From Morella rubra (taxonomy: Eukaryota > Streptophyta > Magnoliopsida > Fagales > Myricaceae): a DNA stretch of 64,000 bases. Every line of letters starts with the position of its first letter. The first letter of the stretch is position 1. Under the pieces are notes generated by a model, which worked only from the letters and a program-made list of their open reading frames with translations, did not search any database and was not told where the DNA came from. Position numbers and translations under genes: made by a program. Positions 1 to 10,330 of this stretch are shown piece after piece. The stretch lies in assembly GCA_003952965.2 (NCBI GenBank), contig CM025854.1, positions 6,234,725 to 6,298,724 on the forward strand, given 5' to 3'.

Positions 1-688
1 TTCTGTTACTTTTAGAATGAAACACATGCTTCTCCCTTGCTGAAATTCAATATTCAATAAGTTTTCCAAATAGTCTCCTAGATTCTTAATTACGTTTGTG
101 ATTGTCTCCTCTTTAACAATAAGGAGCCTTATGTAGATAATTCTACTTTCATAGGAACTGACCCAGCGCAGAGACAGAAAGAGATATCTTGATATACCTT
201 GCTGGAAAGGCATTGGTCCAGGAACTTGGTTAGGCATTGGTCCAGGAACTTGGTTAACATGTATTTTAAACTAACCAGGGTAACATCACTGTTGCTTGAA
301 ACAAAGGATCTTGAACAAAGGCCTCGTACAGCCACCCTGAAACAGAAAGAAGAATGCAAAAGGCAATGGTTCGTTAGTAAAACAGGTTTCTGTGATTTAA
401 GTGAAGCACTTGGCAGATAGGCAGGCTCTGCTACCAAGTCAAAGATTGTTTAATGACTATCTATGAAAAATATACGATGTGAGACTGAAGAAAGATATGA
501 AAGACAAAGTAGGGTTGGAAAGGAGATTACTAAGTGATCGTCATTATCTTTTTTGTTCTCATGTTTTTGTTTCGCCTATCCAAGTAAAACTGCAACAATC
601 ACGCCATAGGTGGCCAACAATACCTTTTGTTCTGGACTGGCTTCTAAATGTGTGAGGAACTGCTTTGAACAATATTTTTTTTTTCCAG
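1..688. other. Intron of the PAP gene, noncoding
   Basis: No exon with protein similarity is visible. It ends in a pyrimidine tract and CAG acceptor directly before the first phosphatase exon, so it is most simply the intron that continues a gene starting outside the window. A perfect 24-bp tandem duplication lies at about 209-256 (unit begins GGCATTGGTCC). Confidence 0.6.
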
Positions 689-1768
689 GTACTCCACTGA
701 TTATGGCATGTTCCGCTTCTGTATAGCGGACACTGAACATGACTGGAGGGAAGGAACAGAGCAGTACAAGTTCATTGAGCACTGCTTAGCATCAGTTGAC
801 AGGCAAAAGCAACCATGGCTAATATTTCTTGCGCATCGTGTACTTGGTTATTCATCTGGTACATCATATGCCGTAGAAGGATCATTTGAGGAACCAATGG
901 GGAGGGAGAGTCTTCAAAGTCTCTGGCAGAAATACAAGGTAGACATTGCTGTGTATGGCCATGTGCACAATTATGAAAGGACATGCCCCATATACCAGGT
1001 ATTTTTTTGACTTTATGCAGTGACAAAGATACATGTTACCCATATCATTTTGCTGGATTTTGCACTCAACCATGTACAGTTGAGCAGCAAGTAAATCTAG
1101 AACTCCAACATGCACATCTATGGCTCTCGTCTATGATTGAAAAGAATATCTAGAGGTTGGGAAAATCAACTGTATATTTGGAAGCTGGAGGATAGAAATA
1201 AGGCATCTAAACAGAAAAAGGAAAAATATCATGAAATGGTTGTCATCCTCACGTAGGTTCATCTACTATTTAGTTCCTAATACATGTTAATAAAGTAAGG
1301 TAGGCAAATATTCCCTAGCTATTGGTCATTGACTGGGAGGTTTATCAACTTGGTCTCTGTTTTCAAATGGCATGCAACATGCTATCTGTGAAGCAGATGT
1401 CTGCTGCTAGCAATTGGATTCCAAACATCTGTAAGTTGATGATTTATTGCCTTTCTTTGCAGAATATTTGCACCAATAAAGAGAAACACTACTACAAGGG
1501 CACCTTGAATGGCACAATACATGTGGTTGCTGGTGGTGGAGGTGCAAGTCTTTCGCCATTTACGACCGTCCAAACCACGTGGAGTTTCTATAGAGACTTT
1601 GACTACGGATTCATTAAACTTACAGCATTCGACCATTCAAATCTGTTGTTTGAGTACAAGAAGAGCAGGGACGGAAAAGTTTACGACTCGTTCAGAATAT
1701 CCCGCGATTACAAGGACATCTTGGCCTGCACTGTGGATAGTTGCCCTAGTATGACCCTAGCATCTTGA
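689..1768 (+). CDS. Purple acid phosphatase, 3' two exons (partial)
   Basis: These are the C-terminal exons of a secreted metallophosphoesterase of the plant purple acid phosphatase family (PAP1/PAP24/PAP27-like, often annotated 'probable inactive'). Exons are 689-998 and 1463-1768. The first begins one base into a codon after a TTTTCCAG acceptor. It contains a YSTDYGMFRFCIADTEHDWREG block, FLAHRVLGYSS (the position where active members carry a GHR/AHR motif) and the metal-binding GHVHNYERTCP motif. The second begins NICTNKEKHYYKG and contains the VVAGGGGASL block and the family C-terminal domain, stopping at TGA 1766-1768. The 998/1463 junction is GT-AG and in phase. The N-terminal fibronectin-like domain and first metal ligands lie upstream of the window. 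Family assignment is confident. Whether this subgroup is catalytically active is not decidable here. Confidence 0.9.
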
Positions 1769-3560
1769 ATGGTGTTGGTTCTTGTAATTGCTTCACCTTA
1801 ATGATCATGTTTTGCCACAATAAAGTCTGATTAAATAACCTCTGATCAACATCATTACTTGGATGCTAGAGAAGGGCTGCATATTTGTAAGAAATGACAG
1901 CACATTATGTGGGGATCTACCTACCTATTATGTCAAAAACTATGATAGAGAAAACCATCGTTAATTCTTAACAGCTGTTTAAGTAAACTCAAGTTCTAGT
2001 GATGGAGAAACAGGGAATTTAATTTGGGTGGCGTTGTGCCCAACTAACAGGTTAATTCCTGATCACTTGTTACTAATCATCATTCAATATTTGATGACGT
2101 CAAGCAATCAATTAATATGATCATGCTACCATTCAAATCAAATCATCGCAACAATCCAAATGAGTCTTAAAGCACTACAATATGGTATGAGGCATTCCGA
2201 GTATAAGTCAGTACGTCAAGAACGGTATCGGTAATTAAGCCAATAATTAACGGACTATTTAGTTCATCATCTCCTTTTGCTCTCTTTCTTTCCTTTTCGT
2301 TTTGTTTGAGAACTTTCTCTTTCTTTCCAATGTCACTCTTATTTTTAAAACTTGACATCATTTCTCATAGAATACAAAATCACTTTATACAGAACCAAAA
2401 ACACAAACAGATATAGGGATTTTGAAGATAATTCTTAAAGTGATTCATGTAGTTTTGTGATGAATATGATGTTTAATGCACCTTACTGTTTTGGATCGAG
2501 CAGCTTCCCTGCCCCCTTCCATCATCTACTTTAGATACCTGAGACAGAGTTCGACGTTTCTTCTTTATGAGAAAGTAGGAGGCCTATTAGGAAGTCATCG
2601 TCACACGTCCGCGCAAGGGAAACAACCATACAAGTTTCGGATGGCACCATCCTCCTTTCGTTTTTCAAGAGAACAGCCACTTGGAATGCTGGTATCATTC
2701 TTACGTACCATTTTGTTAAATACTATATGCAGAATGATATTTTAAGATGACCGACATCACATTAACAAAGTTAGAGAGAGAGAGAGTGAAAAAAAAAGAG
2801 ATGGTCATTTTAGTATAAGTTTTACTCAAGGGGAGTGAGAAACTACATTTTGCATCCTTTAACTACTATTTACTTTATAATTTAAATCCTAATATATCAA
2901 ACTCGAAACATTGTACCCCAAACTACTAATAGATTTATACTTTACATCCTAAGTTAAGATCTCTTGTAAAATTAATAAACAATAGGACATGTGGCACAAT
3001 CTTCATAGTCAAATTGTAACCTAGGGTACAAACTTGATTTCGTCACTAAAAGTCTGCCTTTAGTGACAAAAATTGATTTCATCACAATTTTTCTTATCTG
3101 TGATGAAAATCACATTTCGTAACTAAAAATGAATTTATTGAGATGAAACTTTCATCATTAATAAAATTATTATTAAAAAATTATTCTTGATGAGATTCTC
3201 GTCAAGCCATTTGATCGGCTAATTAGACGATCAATAGTCAATTATTTTAATTTTAAAAAATATTTACTTGACGAAAATGTTCGTCACGAGCAACGAAAGC
3301 CTTTTGTGACGAAATGTTTCATCACCCTGACAATCGATGGTTAGAAAAAAAAAATGAAGATAAAAAATTTGTTGATGAAAGTTAAAGATATTGTGACGAA
3401 ATAATTCGTCACTTATTCAATCGATCGGCTTAAATCACGATCGATTGAAAATACTACGATCCATCGGCTCTAAACCATGTTCGATCGGCTAGAAGAAGGC
3501 TGCCTGGTGGACACATGGCGGAGAGTTAATCGCCCATGTTTGACGATTGATCGGCATAAC
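1769..3560. other. 3' flank and repeat-rich spacer
   Basis: No gene is seen. From about 3030 to 3560 the sequence is rich in short direct and inverted motifs (GTGACGAAA/TTTCGTCAC type and repeated CGATCGGCT), the texture of a degenerate DNA-transposon subterminal region. This block is cut at 3560/3561, where the large inverted repeat starts. A GA-rich microsatellite lies near 2770-2790. Confidence 0.45.
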
Positions 3561-4457
3561 CAGTGGCAGAGCCAGGAATCAATCTGAAGGGGGGCCAACT
3601 TCTAACGGAAAATGACAAGAAAATTTTTTTTACTACGTAATGCAAAAAAATATCTTAGAGTTAAAATATTGAAATTTAAGGACTAAAAACATTAAAAATA
3701 TATTATATTAAAATACACATACCGTACTATTTGCTGAGACTATTAAATGCACCAACATGACTCCAAAATACCTCCACTCCCATTTTTCAATTGCTAAATC
3801 CTGTAGATATAAACACATCTTCCCCAGATCTTGATCATCTACTTTTTCTAATTAGATAACACCACAAGCAATACACCGCATCCAATCACTCATATTCTTT
3901 GAACCATGCCTCCAAAAAAGCCCTCATTCGTTTTCCATATTGTTTCTTGGGAAAATCATGCCCAAGCGGTTGACAAGGACATTTTATCAAATACTCCCTA
4001 CGAACTTAATCTCTAATCCCAACATCATATTCTTCAATGAGTTTACTTAACCCTAGGTCAACAACAATATCATTCAGACTAAATAAAACACTAGGTCTTT
4101 TCGAACTAGTAGTTGTCTCAGAAGTAGGAGTCACATTAGGAGTATTAGACAATCCCGCTGATTTTTTTTTTTTTTTTATCAAAAACTAATCCATTATCTA
4201 AACAAAACAAAAAAAAAATTCATCAATATAATTTCACAAGTCACAACCTAAGGTCCTAATCACAATTTTACAACCTAGTCTTAATATTCACAATTTCAAT
4301 ATAATTTCAAAATTGTATATTAATAGCATATCAGCCATTGTCTTGATCAATTACAAGTTAAGTTTTACAGGATAAAAAAATAAAAATAAAAATTCAATGT
4401 CTTGAATTGGTCCAACCGGGCCAAGGCCCCGGTTAGACCCCCCTCCCTCCACCACTG
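3561..4457 (-). mobile_element. hAT-type element, left copy
   Basis: Starts CAGTGGCAGAGCCAGG and ends CCCTCCACCACTG, an imperfect short terminal inverted repeat of CAGTGG(C/T)GGAG type. It is the mirror copy of the element at 9431-10322. The inner flank (4458-4465, CTATGAGT) is the complement of the right copy's target duplication. The outer flank (GGCATAAC, 3553-3560) does not match, so this copy lacks a paired target-site duplication. It contains the reverse complement of the same broken TTF-type transposase fragment. Confidence 0.8.
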
Positions 4458-5599
4458 CTATGAGTAGTTTGAAGAGATCTTGAGCGCCATCCAGCAGTTT
4501 TTATTTATTAAAGAAAAAGAAAAAGATATACAAAAGTTTCTTTGGTCATCTGTCTCTAGGGGAGACTTTGCTGATAAGTTCTGATACATTTCTTGCTTCT
4601 AGCAATTCTGATAATGTGGCTTTGCAAAGGTCTTTCTTATTCTGATAATAAGGCTTTGACAACGTGCTCTGCAAGCAAAAATGTCCTTACTGACCTTCGC
4701 AACTCACTAGGTGGCGAACATTCTCTTACCAATCATAATTTTGTGCTTAGTTTCAAATTGTGCCTAAATAAGAGTTACTACGTTCTCAAGATCAACAAAT
4801 TTTAAGCCTTCACACTGACCATTACGGCAAGACCAAGATAGGCCATTGAGGGGTAGCATGTGGAAATGTTGGCAGTAACTGCACAACTCCCAACCTCTCC
4901 CAACCCTTTAACTCCCAAACCAAACTAAGAGAGTATAACTTCGTTATATTTGAAACTAGAACAAAGAATGTTACTAACCACAATTTAGCATAAATGCATA
5001 GAGACACATTCATTTAGGGGAGGTAGAGCAGTAGGAATTAAAGCTAACTTGAGCTCAGTTGAGTAGCAAGAGCAATACCCAGAAAAGTACTCTAGACTAG
5101 TTATATAAATTCTTTGTTATAGTGGTCATCATCTTTCCCAGCAACATTCCAACTAATATCATTTATTTCCTCTCGATTTTTTTTTTTTTAAGATACATCC
5201 TCTACTGATATCACTACCACTACTATAACCACTACTACCACTATTACCAATATTTGTCATTGAACAAACTTGAAAATGTCCTCACTTTGAGATGGGGTAT
5301 ACTTTGAAAATACTTCTCCGAATCTCATGTAGGAAAGTCCAGTAAGTGATCTACCAATTACAATAAGAGAAATGTCAGGTTACATGAAACATTAATTTCA
5401 ACTCTTTAAAGTTTTGGAAATGGGCGATTAGTGACCTTTCTATACGATTCCGCAGAGCCTGAGAGAGGGCTGCTGCAACCTCTTCCGAGTCCCCATGTGC
5501 CAACCAGATTCCAGATGCAATCACTTTAAGATTAAAAAAAAAACACATGATACCTCTTCTTTCATGGGAAGGGTTAGACCAAAAGAACAGGAATTTCAG

Positions 5600-6300
5600 T
5601 CCAGAACGAGACTGCATTAAGTTCGTCGCTATCCGTTTCCAATGGCTGATAAGAAGGATGCTCATAGTATTTAGAATGTAAACCATGCGGAGCAACGATA
5701 CTGTAGAATTGCGAAGCTTCATCCTCGTATACTAACCGCACCCTGCAATCTTTCACATCCACACGTGGGTCTTTTCAATCAAGATCACTGTCAATTTCGA
5801 TAACTGTTCAAAGTTTTCATATGTCAGGAACAACTGAAGCCCTAATGCATGTGCTAAATGTATCCCAATTATTCGGGTCTTCTAAAAACCATGTAGCTGG
5901 TACAAAGGCCCAAAATTCAATTGACCCAACACGAGGGACTTCAGGGGCCCACAACAATAAGGGTTCTGTTGAATACCTTTGTTCCTCTCAAAAATACAAG
6001 CAAAAGGCAGAAGAGGACATCTTTTTGTCGGTAAATTATGACTATCCCAACCACGCACATGGAATTAAAAAAAAACAAACAGCATCCTTCAATTTTCTAT
6101 TATCGTCCAATTTTGAATGATCCATGCGGGTTGAAGTCAATAATATCTATTACCTGCAAAATTTAAAAAAAAAAAAAAAAAAGAAATAACCTCTCGCATT
6201 AGTAATTGGAAAACCTTATTATGCAACTTTTGTATCTAGCAACCAATAAGACAACTATAAGAGAGAGAGAGAGAGAGAGTTACTTCCAACCGTCTAGCCG
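5600..6300 (-). pseudogene. TNL terminal-exon fragment in left arm
   Basis: Read on the minus strand, this matches exon 5 end, intron 5 and exon 6 of the intact TNL at 18.7-19.45 kb. Matching parts include the start of the last exon (VxDIIDF), the FWAFVPATWFLEDPNNWDT block and VDVKDCRVRLVYEDEASQFY. It carries deletions (for example the acidic EDDEQYTWERDSDEET stretch is largely missing) and frame breaks near 5990-6100, so it is not coding. From about 5690 to 5985 it is far closer to the intact gene than to its partner arm. Confidence 0.8.
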
Positions 6301-6825
6301 AGGTAAAATAAAAGAAACTCACGTGCCATGTTTTGACAGTGCAGCAAAAACTCAGAGGTTATGGATTGAAGTAGCGGAGGAAATTCCAATTTAACTCCAT
6401 TAAAGGACTAATAGAGCAGTAAAATTTGGCTCATTATCGCTGGAGGTTATTAGATAAGACTAGTATATGGAATACCAAATTAGGGTTGTGCAAGGTGGTA
6501 TTGGTGGTGGTTATGCCTTCCACCAGCATCGTCACCGGCACAGCCCATGCCAATGTCCTTGCTCTGCACCCAAAAATTTTGAAAAAATTTCCTATATTAA
6601 GAGATTTTGGAAAAAAAAAAATTCCCCCCACCTAGTCATCTTGTCCCCAAATTTTGTGTAAAATTCGTTCATATCTACATAAATTTTAAAGAATTTAGTT
6701 AATATTAAGAAAATTCCTATGATTAAGGAATTTTGAAAAATTCTCCAAGGTGGTCATTAATGATACACAAATATTGAAATTTGAAATTTCAATTGAACTA
6801 CTAAAGAGGTTTTTTAAGCAAATAT

Positions 6826-7065
6826 ATTTTTTTGGAGTTTTGGAAATACAAAAGCTCAGACTTCTTTTGAAAGACGGTTTTTGAAGTTGAAATTTTCTTT
6901 TCAAAGCAAATATTATCACGTATTCTTAGATTACTCTCTCTCATCAAAATCAAAACTTTTGAACTTTTGAATGACGCTTTTCTTTTTCTACTCTCAATCT
7001 TTTATCTCTTTTAAGGCAAACCATAAATGCTACCCTGACAAGTCCCAAAACTTGAGAAAGAAATA
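6826..7065. other. Palindrome spacer
   Basis: About 240 bp of AT-rich sequence that has no inverted partner. The symmetry stops near 6825 on the left and 7066 on the right. No gene or recognisable element is seen. In a transcript it would form the loop of the hairpin. Confidence 0.7.
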
Positions 7066-7594
7066 ATTTGCTTAAAAAAAAACCTCTTTAGTAAGCTTCA
7101 ATTGACAAAATTTCCAAATTTCAATATTTGTGTATCATTAATGACCACCTTGGAGAATTTTTCAAAATTCCTTAATCATAGGAATTTTCTTAATATTAAC
7201 TAAATTCTTTAAAATTTATGTAGATATGAACGAATTTTACACAAAATTTGGGGACAAGATGACTAGGTGGGGGGAATTTTTTTTTTTCCAAAATCTCTTA
7301 ATATAGGAAATTTTTTCAAAATTTTTGGGTGCAGAGCAAGGACATTGGCATGGGCTGTGCCGGTGACGATGCTGGTGGAAGGCATAACCACCACCAATAC
7401 CACCTTGCACAACCCTAATTTGGTATTCCATATACTAGTCTTATCTAATAACCTCCAGCGATAATGAGCCAAATTTTACTGCTCTTATTAGTCCTTTAAT
7501 GGAGTTAAATTGGAATTTCCTCCGCTACTTCAATCCATAACCTCTGAGTTTTTGCTGCACTGTCAAAACATGGCACGTGAGTTTCTTTTATTTT

Positions 7595-8290
7595 ACCTCG
7601 GCTAGACGGTTGGAAGTAACTCTCTCTCTCTCTTCTCTCTTATGTCTTTTATTGGTTGCTAGATACAAAAGTTGCATAATAAGGTTTTCCAATTACTAAT
7701 GCGAGAGGTTATTTCTCCTTTTTTTTTTTTTTTTTTAAATTTTGCAGGTAATAGATATTATTGACTTCACACCCCGCATGGATCATTCAAAATTGGACGA
7801 TAATAGAAAATTGAAGGATGCTGTTTGTTTTTTGTTTTTTAATTCCATGTGCGTGGTTGGGATAGTCATAATTTACCGACAAAAAGATGTCCTCATCTGC
7901 CTTTTGCTTGTATTTTTGAGAGAGAACAAAGATATTCAAACAGAACCCTTATTCCTATGGGCCCCTGAAGTCCCTTTTGTTGGGCCAATTTAATTTTGGG
8001 CCTTTGTACCAGCTACGTGGTTTCTGGAACACACGAATAATTGGGATACGTATACAGCCGCATTAGGGCTTCAGTTGTTCCTTTGAAACTTAAAGACGAA
8101 ATTGGTTCTTATTGAAAGACCCACGTGTGGATATGAAAGATTACAGGGTGCGTTAGTATACGAGGATGACGCTTCCCAGTTTCTACAGTTCCGTTGCTCC
8201 GCATGGTTTACATTCTAAATACTATGAGCATCCTTCTTATCAGCCATTGGAAACGGATAGCGACGAACTTAATGCAGTCTCGTTCTGGAC
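7595..8290 (+). pseudogene. TNL terminal-exon fragment in right arm
   Basis: A degenerate copy of the TNL 3' end. A TTTGCAG acceptor at about 7747 is followed by GTAATAGATATTATTGAC, matching the intact gene's exon 6 start at 18873. Traces of the FWAFVPATWF and YEDEASQFY regions follow with stops and indels, for example TAA after GCCAATT near 7992. The part before 7747 matches exon 5 and intron 5, with a CT microsatellite expanded in the middle. No open frame runs through it. It is the mirror of 5600-6300 but more diverged from the intact gene. Confidence 0.8.
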
Positions 8291-9430
8291 TGAAATTCCT
8301 GTTCTTTTGGTCTAACCCTTCCCATGAAAGAAGAGGTATCATGTGTTTTTTTTTTAATCTTAAAGTGATTGCATCTGGAATCTGGTTGGCACATGGGGAC
8401 TCGGAAGAGGTTGCAGCAGCCCTCTCTCAGGCTCTGCGGAATCGTATAGAAAGGTCACTAATCGCCCATTTCCAAAACTTTAAAGAGTTGAAATTAATGT
8501 TTCATGTAACCTGACATTTCTCTTATTGTAATTGGTAGATCACTTACTGGACTTTCCTACATGAGATTCGGAGAAGTATTTTCAAAGTATACCCCATCTC
8601 AAAGTGAGGACATTTTCAAGTTTGTTCAATGACAAATATTGGTAATAGTGGTAGTAGTGGTTATAGTAGTGGTAGTGATATCAGTAGAGGATGTATCTTA
8701 AAAAAAAAAAAATCGAGAGGAAATAATGATATTAGTTGGAATGTTGCTGGGAAAGATGATGACCACTATAACAAAGAATTTATATAACTAGTCTAGAGTA
8801 CTTTTCTGGGTATTGCTCTTGCTACTCAACTGAGCTCAAGTTAGCTTTAATTCCTACTGCTCTACCTCCCCTAAATGAATGTGTCTCTATGCATTTATGC
8901 TAAATTGTGGTTAGTAACATTCTTTGTTCTAGTTTCAAATATAACGAAGTTATACTCTCTTAGTTTGGTTTGGGAGTTAAAGGGTTGGGAGAGGTTGGGA
9001 GTTGTGCAGTTACTGCCAACATTTCCACATGCTACCCCTCAATGGCCTATCTTGGTCTTGCCGTAATGGTCAGTGTGAAGGCTTAAAATTTGTTGATCTT
9101 GAGAACGTAGTAACTCTTATTTAGGCACAATTTGAAACTAAGCACAAAATTATGATTGGTAAGAGAATGTTCGCCACCTAGTGAGTTGCGAAGGTCAGTA
9201 AGGACATTTTTGCTTGCAGAGCACGTTGTCAAAGCCTTATTATCAGAATAAGAAAGACCTTTGCAAAGCCACATTATCAGAATTGCTAGAAGCAAGAAAT
9301 GTATCAGAACTTATCAGCAAAGTCTCCCCTAGAGACAGATGACCAAAGAAACTTTTGTATATCTTTTTCTTTTTCTTTAATAAATAAAAACTGCTGGATG
9401 GCGCTCAAGATCTCTTCAAACTACTCATAG

Positions 9431-10322
9431 CAGTGGTGGAGGGAGGGGGGGTCTAACCGGGGCCTTGGCCCGGTTGGACCAATTCAAGACATTGAATTTT
9501 TATTTTTATTTTTTGTAAAACTTAACTTGTAATTGATCAAGACAATGGCTGATATGCTATTAATATACAATTTTGAAATTATATTGAAATTGTGAATATT
9601 AAGACTAGGTTGTAAAATTGTGATTAGGACCTTAGGTTGTGACTTGTGAAATTATATTGATGAATTTTTTTGTTTTGTTTTGTTTAGATAATGGATAAGT
9701 TTTTGATAAAAAAAAAAAAAAATCAGCGGGATTGTCTAATACTCCTAATGTGACTCCTACTTCTGAGACAACTACTAGTTCGAAAAGACCTAGTGTTTTA
9801 TTTAGTCTGAATGATATTGTTGTTGACCTAGGATTAAGTAAACTCATTGAAGAATATGATGTTGGGATTAGAGATTAAGTTCGTAGGGAGTATTTGATAA
9901 AATGTCCTTGTCAACCGCTTGGCATGATTTTCCCAAGAAACAATATGGAAAACGAATGAGGGCTTTTTTGGATGCATGGTTCAAAGAATATGAGTGATGG
10001 ATACGGTGTATTGCTTGTCGTGTTATCTAATTAGAAAAAGTAGATGATCAAGATCTGAGGAAGATGTGTTTATATCTACAGGATTTAGCAATTGGAAAAT
10101 GGGAGTGGAGATATTTTGGAGTCATGTTGGTGCATTTAATAGTCTCAGTAAATAGTACGGTATGTGTATTTCAATATAATATATTTTTAATGTTTTTAGT
10201 CCTTAAATTTCAATATTTTAACTCTTAAGATATTTTTTTGCATTACGTAGTAACAAAAAATTTCTTGCCGTTTTCCCTTAGAAGTTGGCCCCCCTTCAGA
10301 TTGATTCCTAGCTCCGCCACTG
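9431..10322 (+). mobile_element. hAT-type element, right copy with 8-bp TSD
   Basis: An 892-bp element beginning CAGTGGTGGAGGG and ending AGCTCCGCCACTG, flanked on both sides by the same 8-bp sequence ACTCATAG (9423-9430 and 10323-10330). An 8-bp duplication and CAGTGG...CCACTG termini fit the hAT superfamily. It contains a broken TTF-type transposase N-terminus. This is the complete ancestral insertion. The left copy has only the inner half of the duplication. Confidence 0.85.
9691..10145 (+). pseudogene. TTF-type (DUF4371-like) hAT transposase N-terminal fragment
   Basis: A reading frame beginning MDKFLIKKK is shifted in a 15-A run, then reads ...TPNVTPTSETTTSSKRPSVL and LGLSKLIEEYDVGIRD, a TAA, then VRREYLIKCPCQPLG, HDFPKKQYGKRMRAF and, further on, EDVFISTGFSNWKMG and WSHVGAFNSL. 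This order matches the TTF-type zinc-finger N-terminus of ZMYM1-like hAT transposases, where REYL..GPCQP, FP and GFxxWK...HVGxxNS are conserved. The catalytic RNase H-like part is missing. A stop after GIRD, a frameshift near the HDFP block and the A-run slip make it dead. The mirror copy lies on the minus strand at about 3740-4190. Confidence 0.75.
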
Positions 10323-10330
10323 ACTCATAG

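Larger units (their letters stand above)
3561..10322. repeat. 6.76-kb inverted duplication (palindrome)
   Basis: Left arm about 3561-6825 and right arm about 7066-10322 are reverse complements around a centre near 6945, with a ~240-bp unmatched spacer. Several long segments are identical or almost identical when read on opposite strands: 4593-4805 against 9083-9295, 4822-5013 against 8875-9066, 5375-5690 against 8194-8514, and 6426-6661 against 7237-7472. Paired coordinates sum to 13883 at the outer end and 13898 near the centre, so only about 15 bp of net indels separate the arms. Each arm consists of an outer hAT-type element, then unique TNL 3' flank, then a TNL terminal-exon copy, then AT-rich sequence towards the spacer. 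GA/CT microsatellites at 6259-6282 and 7619-7640 are mirror partners. Confidence 0.95.

Noticed and set aside
4593..4805. Open frame in left arm (70 aa) and its exact partner at 9083-9295
   Set aside because: Its preservation is explained by the inverted duplication itself. The frame has no domain, no splice context and lies in TNL 3'-flank sequence.
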